The notes under the pieces: model-generated
What the model was told of the DNA's origin: nothing
Database searches by the model: none
Seen by the model: only the letters and a program-made list of their open reading frames with translations
Part shown: positions 1 through 4,980 of the stretch, one piece after another
Numbering within the stretch: the first letter of the stretch is position 1
Layout: each line of letters begins with the position of its first letter
NCBI GenBank assembly: GCA_025353985.1
Contig: JANXNT010000871.1
Location: 1-5,129 of the forward strand
Reading direction: 5' to 3'
Length of the DNA: 5,129 nt
Source of the DNA: Limnoglobus sp.
GTDB lineage: Bacteria > Planctomycetota > Planctomycetia > Gemmatales > Gemmataceae
Translations under genes and position numbers: made by a program

Positions 1-105
1 TTCGCACTCGTCGGTTGCGTGCCGCTGATCGCTGCTATCATCGGCTGGCAATGGAAAGAGCCATCAGTTAAGTCCCGCAACGACCTTCCGCACGAGCACC
101 CGTAG
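1..105 (+). CDS. C-terminal fragment of a probable membrane protein (5' end outside window)
   Basis: Frame 1 is open from the window edge to a TAG at 103-105. Its first 18 residues are strongly hydrophobic (FALVGCVPLIAAIIGWQW) and are followed by a charged, His-containing tail of about 16 residues ending in HEHP. This is what the last transmembrane helix and short cytoplasmic tail of a multi-span transporter looks like. Frame 2 stops at once and frame 3 gives an Arg-rich peptide, so frame 1 is the best candidate. If real, the gene converges on the purine nucleoside phosphorylase gene and the two 3' ends overlap by 42 bp. With so few residues the family cannot be named; a major-facilitator protein is only a guess. 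Confidence 0.45.
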   Translation, partial: FALVGCVPLIAAIIGWQWKEPSVKSRNDLPHEHP

Positions 106-888
106 CTTCTTCTCCGCCTCGTTGGCGACGTGAATGATCTCCGGCAGGCTCACCGGTTGCAGGGCGTCTGCGAGGCACATATCGGTGACGACGGAAATAC
201 CCATGCAGCGCATTTTCGAATGCACGCCGACGATCACTTCGGGCACCGTGGACATGCCGACGACGTCCGCACCGATCGTCCGCAAGAAGCGATACTCGGC
301 TTTCGTCTCGAGGTTCGGCCCCGACACGGCGACGTAGACACCTTGCTGGCAAGGAATTTTCTCTTCGAGTGCGACGCGGCGTGCGAGTTTGAGTAAGTCG
401 CGGTCGTAGGCATTGCACATGTCGGGGAAGCGTTCGCCGAGGCGGTCGTCGTTCGGGCCGATCAGCGGATTATCGCCGATCAGGTTGATGTGATCTTCGA
501 TCAACATTAAATCGCCCTTCTCGTATTGCGGGTTCATGCCGCCACAGGCGTTCGACGCGATCAGCACTTCGCACCCGAGCGCTTTCATCACGCGCACGGG
601 GAAGGTAATCTGTTGCAGCCGGTAGCCTTCGTAGAAATGGAAACGGCCTTCCATCGCCATCACGGGCTTGCCGGCGAGCGTTCCGCACACGAGTTGCCCT
701 TTGTGCGAAGGGGCCGTCGAATGCGGGAAGTGCGGGATGTCCTGGTATGGCAACGTCACGTCCGCATCAATGTCTTCGACGAGTTTGCCGAGGCCTGTTC
801 CGAGGATGATGCCCACCAGCGGCGTGCTTTGCCACTTCGTGCGAATGTAGGCGGCGGCTTCCTGAATCTGGTCGAACAGTGCGGTCAT
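64..888 (-). CDS. punA: purine nucleoside phosphorylase, trimeric PNP/MTAP family
   Basis: The protein should cleave purine (deoxy)nucleosides with phosphate to free base and (deoxy)ribose-1-phosphate in cytoplasmic purine salvage. With the ATG at 888 it has 274 residues, normal for trimeric PNPs. The family motifs occur in order: phosphate loop GTGLG (30-34), His62 in PSHKGQ, GRFHFYEGY (81-89, with the phosphate and ribose ligands Arg82 and His84), SNACGGMNP (112-120), GPNLET with base-binding Glu194, and GMSTVPEVIV (211-220, Met212). The frame is open upstream to an ATG at 978, but those 30 extra residues do not look like the family, which begins near FDQIQEAA, and they would extend into the divergent gene. 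No Shine-Dalgarno precedes 888. Asp236 (VVTDMC) stands where human PNP has Asn243, so whether the enzyme prefers 6-oxo or 6-amino purines is uncertain. The family call is firm. Confidence 0.95.
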   Translation of the reverse strand: MTALFDQIQEAAAYIRTKWQSTPLVGIILGTGLGKLVEDIDADVTLPYQDIPHFPHSTAPSHKGQLVCGTLAGKPVMAMEGRFHFYEGYRLQQITFPVRVMKALGCEVLIASNACGGMNPQYEKGDLMLIEDHINLIGDNPLIGPNDDRLGERFPDMCNAYDRDLLKLARRVALEEKIPCQQGVYVAVSGPNLETKAEYRFLRTIGADVVGMSTVPEVIVGVHSKMRCMGISVVTDMCLADALQPVSLPEIIHVANEAEKKLRVLVRKVVAGLN

Positions 889-902
889 GGGTGAATGTCC
901 GA

Positions 903-939
903 TTGACGGGAACGGTGGCGAAGCGTTAGTTTCCGTCAA
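903..939. promoter_or_regulatory. inverted repeat TTGACGG...CCGTCAA in the divergent promoter region
   Basis: The 56-bp gap between the divergent starts at 888 and 945 contains TTGACGG at 903-909 and its perfect complement CCGTCAA at 933-939. The pairing continues by two A-T pairs after a one-base bulge, and 18 bases lie between the arms. It could be an operator for a dimeric regulator. It could equally be two back-to-back -35-like TTGACG boxes, one per strand. No good -10 box lies at 16-18 bp on either strand (the best is GTTAGT at 925-930 on the + strand), so the promoter reading is weak. Confidence 0.3.
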
Positions 940-944
940 GATAC

Positions 945-1649
945 ATGCCACCGCCACCCAACGCCAACCCGTTCGCACGTCGGCTGCCGGGGATCGCCTC
1001 CGAACGCGATCTCAACCGGATGGCGAGGGCACCTTCGTACCGCGCTCCACGACTTCGCGACGTGCAAAACCTGTCCGCTTCGCCATTGCCACAAGCGAAG
1101 GGAAAAGAACGCGAACTGCTCGATGCGATACTCGAAAACATCGACGCGGCGGAACCGAGACGTGCGTATGCCGACCTCATCGGCGGCGAACGCGGCGCGT
1201 TCATTCGGCAGCAATTGCAAGGCGATACGCACGCCATCGTTCCCGCGTGTGCATCGTTGCCATTCGCGGCGTGGGAAGCGCGCGACCTGATCTTCCGCAA
1301 TGGCTTCGCCGAAGCCATGTCGCTAGCGGGGCGCTGCTTCATCAGTCGCGGCGCGGAACTGCTGCGATTCACGCCGTTACGCGAACTCCGCCTCGTGGCG
1401 ATCGCGCCGTTCATGGGCGAACTCGCGAATTGCCCACACCTCAACCGCATCGAAAGCCTGAACCTTTGGGGTAACCATATCAAAGCCGAGGGCGTGCGGC
1501 ATCTCGTGACGTCGCCATATCTCACGCGATTGCGGCACCTCGATTTGCGTAAAAACTCGCTTGACTCCGAAGCGATTCGCGAACTGCAAACCGCACCGTG
1601 GTGCTCACAACTCGAGAGCGTCGACCTGACGGAAAATGCATATTCTTGA
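945..1649 (+). CDS. TIGR02996 (repeat-companion) domain protein with C-terminal leucine-rich repeats
   Basis: The 234-residue product has a TIGR02996-like domain at about residues 55-92 (ERELLDAILENIDAAEPRRA, then YADLIG and RGAFIRQQLQ), matching the family pattern of a short helix, an R.YAD segment and a RG.FI.LQ motif. Residues 140-234 hold three leucine-rich repeats with the cores LNLWGNHI (172-179), LDLRKNSL (199-206) and VDLTENAY (226-233). Such proteins are a hallmark of Gemmata-like planctomycetes; their function is unknown, with LRR-mediated protein binding inferred. There is no signal peptide or membrane segment. The domain normally sits close to the N terminus, but here about 54 Pro/Arg-rich residues precede it. 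The true start could therefore be ATG 1020, GTG 1062 or TTG 1086 rather than ATG 945; no Shine-Dalgarno decides. The Trp usual after YAD is replaced by Leu. The TGA stop lies inside the first unit of the heptamer element that follows. Confidence 0.85.
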   Translation: MPPPPNANPFARRLPGIASERDLNRMARAPSYRAPRLRDVQNLSASPLPQAKGKERELLDAILENIDAAEPRRAYADLIGGERGAFIRQQLQGDTHAIVPACASLPFAAWEARDLIFRNGFAEAMSLAGRCFISRGAELLRFTPLRELRLVAIAPFMGELANCPHLNRIESLNLWGNHIKAEGVRHLVTSPYLTRLRHLDLRKNSLDSEAIRELQTAPWCSQLESVDLTENAYS

Positions 1650-1735
1650 CTCACAACAATCCACTGATAACTGCCAACTACTTTCGTTTTAAGATCAGTC
1701 GTAGTTAGTTTGTAGTGGATAGTTGTTGGTGAAGG
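1644..1735. repeat. inverted element made of degenerate heptamers (GTNNNTA-like units)
   Basis: The + strand at 1701-1735 reads as five consecutive 7-bp units: GTAGTTA, GTTTGTA, GTGGATA, GTTGTTG and GTGAAGG. The reverse complement of 1644-1681 reads GTAGTTG, a three-base insert GCA, then GTTATCA, GTGGATT, GTTGTGA and GTCAAGA. The two arms correspond unit by unit in the same order and face each other across a 19-base spacer (1682-1700). The structure could fold as an imperfect hairpin in DNA or RNA. The outermost left unit contains the TGA stop of the preceding gene. No T-run follows the right arm, so a classical intrinsic terminator is not supported, although transcript-end protection or attenuation is possible. 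Confidence 0.75.
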
Positions 1736-1754
1736 TGGATTGCTCGTAAAACAA

Positions 1755-1784
1755 TTGACGTGCCCTTACTCCGACATCGAGAAT
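1755..1784 (+). promoter_or_regulatory. weak candidate promoter for the GTPase gene
   Basis: TTGACG at 1755-1760 resembles a -35 box, and GAGAAT at 1779-1784 (four of six matches to TATAAT) lies 18 bp downstream. Transcription would begin almost at the ATG (1789), implying a leaderless or very short-leader message. That would fit the lack of a Shine-Dalgarno sequence, but the match could be chance. The region lies between the heptamer element and the start codon. Confidence 0.2.
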
Positions 1785-1788
1785 ACTC

Positions 1789-2781
1789 ATGGCCGTCAAT
1801 CTCCCGCCGCATTACCACGATGCCGAAGCGCGTTATCAGAAGGGCCGCACGCCCGAAGAAAAGCTCGCCGCGCTGCGGGAGATGTGGGTGATTCTGCCGA
1901 AGCACAAGGCGAGCGAGAAGGTTCAGGCGCTGCTGAAAACGAAGATCAGCGAGCTGACGGACCAAGTCGAACAAGAGAAGAACGGGCCGAAGAAGGCTGC
2001 GCCGGGGACATTCAAAATTACGCCGCAAGGGGCGGGGCAGGTGGTGTTTTTGGGGCCGCCGAACGCGGGAAAATCGCGGTTATTGTCGAAGTTGACGAAG
2101 GCGACGCCAACGGTTGCGCCGTACCCGTTTACGACCCGCGAGCCGATTCCGGGGATGATGGATTACGAAGATGTCCGCGTGCAACTGATCGATTTGCCGC
2201 CGATTACGGCCGATGCGTACGAGCCGTTTATTACCGATATCACGCGGGCCGCCGATGCCGCCGTGTTGTTCCTCGATCTCTCCGACGACGACGGCCCTGC
2301 CGCCACCGTGGCGACCCTCAAACGGCTCAAACAGGCGCGTCGCGTGCTCATCAGCGGCCGTCCCAACGACGACGATCCGACGATTTACCAGCTAAATATG
2401 TTGCTCGTTGCGAATAAATGCGACGATGAAGCCGCCGATATCCGCCTCGAAATTGCCAAGGAATCGCTCGGCACGCACTTCCCGATTCTGGTCGTGTCGT
2501 GCGAAACCGGCGAAGGACTCGATGCGTTACGCAAGGCAATCTTCGAACTGCTTGGTGTCATGCGGGTGTACACGAAACAGCCCGGCAAACCGCCCGATAT
2601 GGCGTCGCCGTTCACCTGCCCGCACGGTTCGACCGTCAGCGAGTTCGCCGGATACGTCCACAACGATTTCGAAGATGGCGTCAAAACCGCCCGCGTCTGG
2701 GGCAGTGCCGCGTTCGATGGGCAGACCGTCGGGCGCGACCACGTTGTGAAAAACGGGGACGTTGTCGAGTTACACTTGTAA
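1789..2781 (+). CDS. Obg/DRG-like GTPase with C-terminal TGS domain
   Basis: The 330-residue cytoplasmic protein belongs to the TRAFAC translation-factor GTPases of the Obg/DRG group, whose members act on ribosomes or rRNA. A charged helical region at about 10-65 (EARYQKGRTPEEKLAALREM, then PKHK) matches the DRG N terminus. The G domain follows: P-loop GPPNAGKS (89-96), switch I YPFTT (112-116), G3 DLPP (135-138), G4 NKCD (209-212) and G5 SCE (237-239). The TGS domain covers about 258-330 and includes RVYTKQPGKPPD, ARVWGSAAFDGQTVGRDHV and the final GDVVELHL, all typical of DRG proteins. The oddity is G3: the normally invariant DxxG glycine is Pro138, which could affect gamma-phosphate sensing. 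The start at 1789 has no Shine-Dalgarno but gives the expected N terminus. It leads a + strand cluster, 49 bp before the ricT-like gene. The family is secure; the exact role is unknown. Confidence 0.92.
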   Translation: MAVNLPPHYHDAEARYQKGRTPEEKLAALREMWVILPKHKASEKVQALLKTKISELTDQVEQEKNGPKKAAPGTFKITPQGAGQVVFLGPPNAGKSRLLSKLTKATPTVAPYPFTTREPIPGMMDYEDVRVQLIDLPPITADAYEPFITDITRAADAAVLFLDLSDDDGPAATVATLKRLKQARRVLISGRPNDDDPTIYQLNMLLVANKCDDEAADIRLEIAKESLGTHFPILVVSCETGEGLDALRKAIFELLGVMRVYTKQPGKPPDMASPFTCPHGSTVSEFAGYVHNDFEDGVKTARVWGSAAFDGQTVGRDHVVKNGDVVELHL

Positions 2782-2830
2782 ACATCGATAGTCGAACTCT
2801 CTCAACACTCCGTGCGGTGCCTCCCCACCC

Positions 2831-3649
2831 ATGAATGAAACGACTTCGCTCCGTTACCTGGTGCGACACGGCACGATGCGCCTGATCGGCGAATTCGCGG
2901 CCGCGGTCGGCGTCGAATATCGGCGTGCGGATCACGTCATCGTTCGCAGCGAACGCGGTACCGAAGCTGGCGAAATCCTGTGCGCTGCGACGGCGGAGAT
3001 CGTGGCCGCACTGAAAGACCCGGTTCGCGGCGAGATTCTGCGAGCGACGACCGATGTCGATCGCAAGAAACTCCGCGAGATCGAGTGGGAACGCGACAAC
3101 GATTTTGACATCGCCGAGAGGCTGATCGCACAGCATAAACTCGCGATGCAGATTGTCGATATCGAGCGAATCTTCGGCGGCGAACGGGCAGTCTTTTACT
3201 TCCTCGCCGAGGATCGCGTCGATTTCCGCGAGTTGGTGAAAAGCATGGCACGGGAGTTTCATGCGCGGATCGAACTGCGGCAGATCGGCCCGCGCGACGA
3301 GGCGAAAATCCTCGCCGATTACGGCGACTGCGGCAAACCCGTTTGTTGCAACACGCACCTCGCGGTGATGCCCGCGGTAACGATGCGGATGGCGAAACTC
3401 CAGCGTGGAAACCTCGATCCGAATAAAATCACGGGGCGTTGCGGTAGACTAAAATGCTGCCTGCGTTACGAGCAAGACGTGTACGAGGAACACCAGAAAG
3501 AACTGCCGCCCGTCGGTTCGCGCGTCGTGACGGCGAAGGGCCAGGGCCGCGGATTGGCGCACGAAATTTTGGCGAAACGGCTGCTGATCGAGTTCGAAGA
3601 TGGACGGCGATTGCCCGTTTCCGTTAGCGAAGTGTTGACGCGGTTGTAA
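2831..3649 (+). CDS. PSP1-domain protein of the RicT/YaaT family
   Basis: The 272-residue protein matches RicT (YaaT) along its length. It begins with the LRYLVRHGTMRLIGEF strand region, has the PSP1 core in the middle (GTEAGEIL, then about 90-150 with IVDIERIFGGERAVFYFLAE), and carries the diagnostic cysteine motifs DCGKPVCC (Cys167, 172, 173) and GRCGRLKCC (Cys204, 209, 210) around a conserved MAKLQRGNLDPNKITG linker. In Bacillus subtilis RicT joins RicA and RicF in an Fe-S-containing Y-complex that affects RNase Y mRNA processing and development. The six cysteines here suggest a cluster is bound, but RicA/RicF partners are not in this window, so the partner is unknown. ATG 2831 is preferred because the family's N-terminal strand begins right after it; there is no Shine-Dalgarno. 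The gene lies 49 bp after the GTPase and 39 bp before the Minf_1886 gene, so an operon is likely. Confidence 0.93.
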   Translation: MNETTSLRYLVRHGTMRLIGEFAAAVGVEYRRADHVIVRSERGTEAGEILCAATAEIVAALKDPVRGEILRATTDVDRKKLREIEWERDNDFDIAERLIAQHKLAMQIVDIERIFGGERAVFYFLAEDRVDFRELVKSMAREFHARIELRQIGPRDEAKILADYGDCGKPVCCNTHLAVMPAVTMRMAKLQRGNLDPNKITGRCGRLKCCLRYEQDVYEEHQKELPPVGSRVVTAKGQGRGLAHEILAKRLLIEFEDGRRLPVSVSEVLTRL

Positions 3650-3677
3650 AACGGTGGAGTCAATCGATAGCTGCGGG

Positions 3678-3683
3678 AAGGAG
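3678..3683 (+). promoter_or_regulatory. Shine-Dalgarno AAGGAG setting a TTG start
   Basis: AAGGAG lies five bases before the TTG at 3689. It is the only strong Shine-Dalgarno seen upstream of a gene in this window. It supports the non-ATG start: the frame has no ATG between the upstream TAG (3668-3670) and this TTG, and the family N terminus begins here. Confidence 0.75.
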
Positions 3684-3688
3684 CGAAC

Positions 3689-4114
3689 TTGGACCCGAAA
3701 ATTTTGGAACTGTACCGGAACGATCCGCGTTTCGCCTGCGAAGCCTACGAGTTCGTCTGCGACTCGGTGACGTACACGCAAGACCGCCTCGGCCGAAAAG
3801 AATTGAAAAGCCGAGAGGGCAACGAGCGAGACGAAGATCGGCACGTCGATGGCGGCGAGCTACTACGCGGGGCCTGCGAATTTGCCATCAAGCAGTTCGG
3901 CATGATGGCCCCGATGGTCTTCCAGCAATGGGGCATCCACACGACCGGCGATTTCGGCGACATGGTGTTTCTGCTGATCGATTCGGAGAAATTGAGTCGG
4001 TCGGATCGCGATGACCCGAACGATTTCCGCGATGTTTTTGATTTGCCACACGCGCTCACCGAAGGCTATCAGCTGACGGCCGATGCCTATCCTTCGCGAA
4101 AGACCGAACGATGA
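3689..4114 (+). CDS. Minf_1886 family protein (TTG start)
   Basis: The 141-residue soluble protein matches the Minf_1886 family, conserved in Planctomycetes, Verrucomicrobia and relatives and of unknown function. The recognisable pattern is an N-terminal YEFVCDSVTYTQDRLGR segment (20-36), HVDGGELLRGACEFAIKQFG (52-71), an MAPMVFQQWGIHTTGDFGDM block (73-92) and the MVFLLIDSEKLSRSDRDDPN region that ends the core, followed by DFRDVFDL. It has no membrane segment, signal peptide or obvious catalytic motif. A TTG initiates it, backed by a well-placed AAGGAG. Its TGA overlaps the ATG of the next gene (ATGA), so the two are probably translationally coupled, and it lies 39 bp after the ricT-like gene. 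The family is confident; I infer no function beyond the operon association. Confidence 0.88.
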   Translation: MDPKILELYRNDPRFACEAYEFVCDSVTYTQDRLGRKELKSREGNERDEDRHVDGGELLRGACEFAIKQFGMMAPMVFQQWGIHTTGDFGDMVFLLIDSEKLSRSDRDDPNDFRDVFDLPHALTEGYQLTADAYPSRKTER

Positions 4115-4581
4115 GTTTCGCACGAATCCGCTTGTTTCTCGCAGCGATACTGTTTTTCGGCTGGCTCGCGTGGCTCGGATTCGCAGTCTCGCAGAAGGGC
4201 ACGGTGCAAATTGTTTCCTCGGCGCAACTGACGGCGGCCACGCACGTCGTAGTCGGTACCGTGACGCTCGACTCCTCCGGTCGCGCCGACCCGAAAGTGC
4301 AAGTCAAAGAAGTATTGCGTTCGCTAGATTCGGATAAAATTCAGGGGACGATCACCATTGAGCGCGTAGACAAATGCGTGACACCACTGGTGGTGAACGG
4401 CTCGCGAGATCTGGCTGCCGGAGATTATCTGTTCCTTTTGGTGAAGGAAGGAACGACGTTCCGCGTCGCCGGTTTGCCACGTTCCCCCGGCGTCGAAGCG
4501 ATGACGCCCGAACGGCCAATCGCCTACCCGTGGACTGACGGCGTGAAAGCCCAACTGCGAAAATGGAAGCTGTTGCCGTAA
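4111..4581 (+). CDS. small membrane-anchored hypothetical protein
   Basis: I do not recognise a named family. The 156-residue product begins with a basic stretch (MSFARIR) and one hydrophobic segment at about 8-26 (LFLAAILFFGWLAWLGFAV) with no clear signal-peptidase site or lipobox, so it is probably a signal anchor. The rest is strand-rich: THVVVGTVTLD (44-54), KVQVKEVL (62-69), GTITIERV (79-86), GDYLFLLVKEG (104-114) and TFRVAGLPRSPG (116-127). This pattern of a small beta domain carrying a GdYLfLL strand is seen in many secreted or periplasmic bacterial proteins, possibly OB-like. The tail has YPWTDGVKAQLRKWKLL. Translation is coupled to the preceding gene by an ATGA overlap, which makes it likely the last gene of the cluster. 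There is no terminator hairpin after its TAA. Confidence 0.8.
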   Translation: MSFARIRLFLAAILFFGWLAWLGFAVSQKGTVQIVSSAQLTAATHVVVGTVTLDSSGRADPKVQVKEVLRSLDSDKIQGTITIERVDKCVTPLVVNGSRDLAAGDYLFLLVKEGTTFRVAGLPRSPGVEAMTPERPIAYPWTDGVKAQLRKWKLLP

Positions 4582-4696
4582 CCGACGCGAACCCGGATGC
4601 GGCCCAGGGACTCTATAAAAAAGACGCGTGCGAAATTTTCGACTTGAATCGATTCGGCAAGACGCATAAACCTTATGTTCCTACGTTAGCGTCAGC
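4582..4696 (+). promoter_or_regulatory. intergenic region with candidate tRNA-operon promoter
   Basis: This 115-bp gap should carry the promoter of the tRNA genes unless they are read from the upstream cluster. The best pair is TTGAAT (4644-4649) with CATAAA (4665-4670) at a short 15-bp spacing, which would start transcription about 20 bases before tRNA-Thr. A TATAAA at 4614-4619 has no plausible -35 partner. No terminator for the preceding gene is visible. Neither promoter match is strong. Confidence 0.25.
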
Positions 4697-4768
4697 GCCT
4701 GCGTAGCTCAGTGGTAGAGCAACGGTTTTGTAAACCGTAGGTCGTGGGTTCAACTCCCACCGCTGGCT
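4697..4768 (+). tRNA. tRNA-Thr (UGU)
   Basis: A full cloverleaf can be drawn. The acceptor is 4697-4703 with 4761-4767, the D-stem is GCTC/GAGC around AGTGGTA, and the anticodon stem is ACGGT/ACCGT around the loop TTTGTAA (anticodon TGT, 4729-4731). The variable loop is AGGTC and the T-stem is GTGGG/CCCAC around TTCAACT. It reads ACA codons. The acceptor has one T-T mismatch (4700 with 4764, tRNA pair 4-69); the other six pairs are Watson-Crick. The discriminator is T4768 and no CCA is encoded. Confidence 0.96.
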
Positions 4769-4783
4769 TTCGGGATGATATTC

Positions 4784-4866
4784 GGGTAGATGGCAGAGTG
4801 GTCAATTGCACCAGACTGTAAATCTGGCCTCTTCGGAGTTCGGGGGTTCGAATCCCTCTCTACCCA
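4784..4866 (+). tRNA. tRNA-Tyr (GUA)
   Basis: This is a class II tRNA with a long variable arm. The acceptor GGGTAGA/TCTACCC is fully paired (4784-4790 with 4859-4865). The D-stem is GCA/TGC and the anticodon stem is CCAGA/TCTGG around CTGTAAA (anticodon GTA, 4818-4820). The 14-base variable arm at 4828-4841 contains a CTC-TTCG-GAG hairpin. The T-stem GGGGG/CCCTC has one G-T wobble around TTCGAAT. The discriminator is A4866 and no CCA is encoded. It begins 15 bp after tRNA-Thr and is probably cotranscribed with it. Confidence 0.97.
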
Positions 4867-4867
4867 G

Positions 4868-4875
4868 TTTTTTTT
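4868..4875 (+). terminator. T-run directly after tRNA-Tyr, possible terminator
   Basis: Eight consecutive T residues begin two bases after the tRNA-Tyr 3' end. The acceptor and T stems of the tRNA could act as the preceding hairpin, making a terminator-like arrangement, or the run could only mark a processing site. If it terminates efficiently, tRNA-Gly would need its own promoter, and none is obvious in 4876-4991. Confidence 0.3.
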
Positions 4876-4980
4876 GGAAATGTGGAATTGGGAATGCGGA
4901 TTTCGGAATCATAAGCGGAGACTGCTCAATTTCTGCAATGGCGACTGAGATGCCAATCCGCATTCCGAATTCCCCACTCC
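4876..4980. repeat. inverted element made of degenerate heptamers (GGAATNN-like units)
   Basis: From 4876 the + strand reads GGAAATGT (8 bp), then the 7-bp units GGAATTG, GGAATGC, GGATTTC and GGAATCA, ending at 4911. The reverse complement of 4953-4980 reads GGAGTGG, GGAATTC, GGAATGC and GGATTGG. The arms correspond unit by unit and face each other across about 41 bases. The best paired core is 4884-4902 with 4955-4973, matching at 18 of 19 positions. The element fills nearly the whole gap between tRNA-Tyr and tRNA-Gly. It has the same architecture as the element at 1644-1735 but a different unit sequence. Confidence 0.8.

Noticed and set aside
889..978. 30-residue N-terminal extension of the PNP from ATG 978
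   Set aside because: The extension has no family resemblance, would cover the divergent promoter region and would overlap the neighbouring gene's possible start; the 274-residue form is normal length.
926..1654. 242-codon minus-strand frame opposite the TIGR02996/LRR gene
   Set aside because: Its composition is Ser/Arg-rich with no recognisable domain, while the plus strand has clear TIGR02996 and LRR motifs. It is a GC-rich shadow frame.
1644..1735. Reading the heptamer element as an ordinary intrinsic terminator or a CRISPR fragment
   Set aside because: No T-run follows the right arm, and the units are 7 bp, contiguous and degenerate, unlike CRISPR repeats with unique spacers.
2681..3358. 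225-codon minus-strand frame opposite the ricT-like gene
   Set aside because: The plus-strand frame carries the full set of RicT motifs; the antisense frame shows no family pattern and crosses two plus-strand genes.
2784..3670. The 8-mer ATCGATAG shortly after the stops of both the GTPase (2784-2791) and ricT-like (3663-3670) genes
   Set aside because: Two copies of a partly palindromic 8-mer with no shared flanks are too little to separate from chance.
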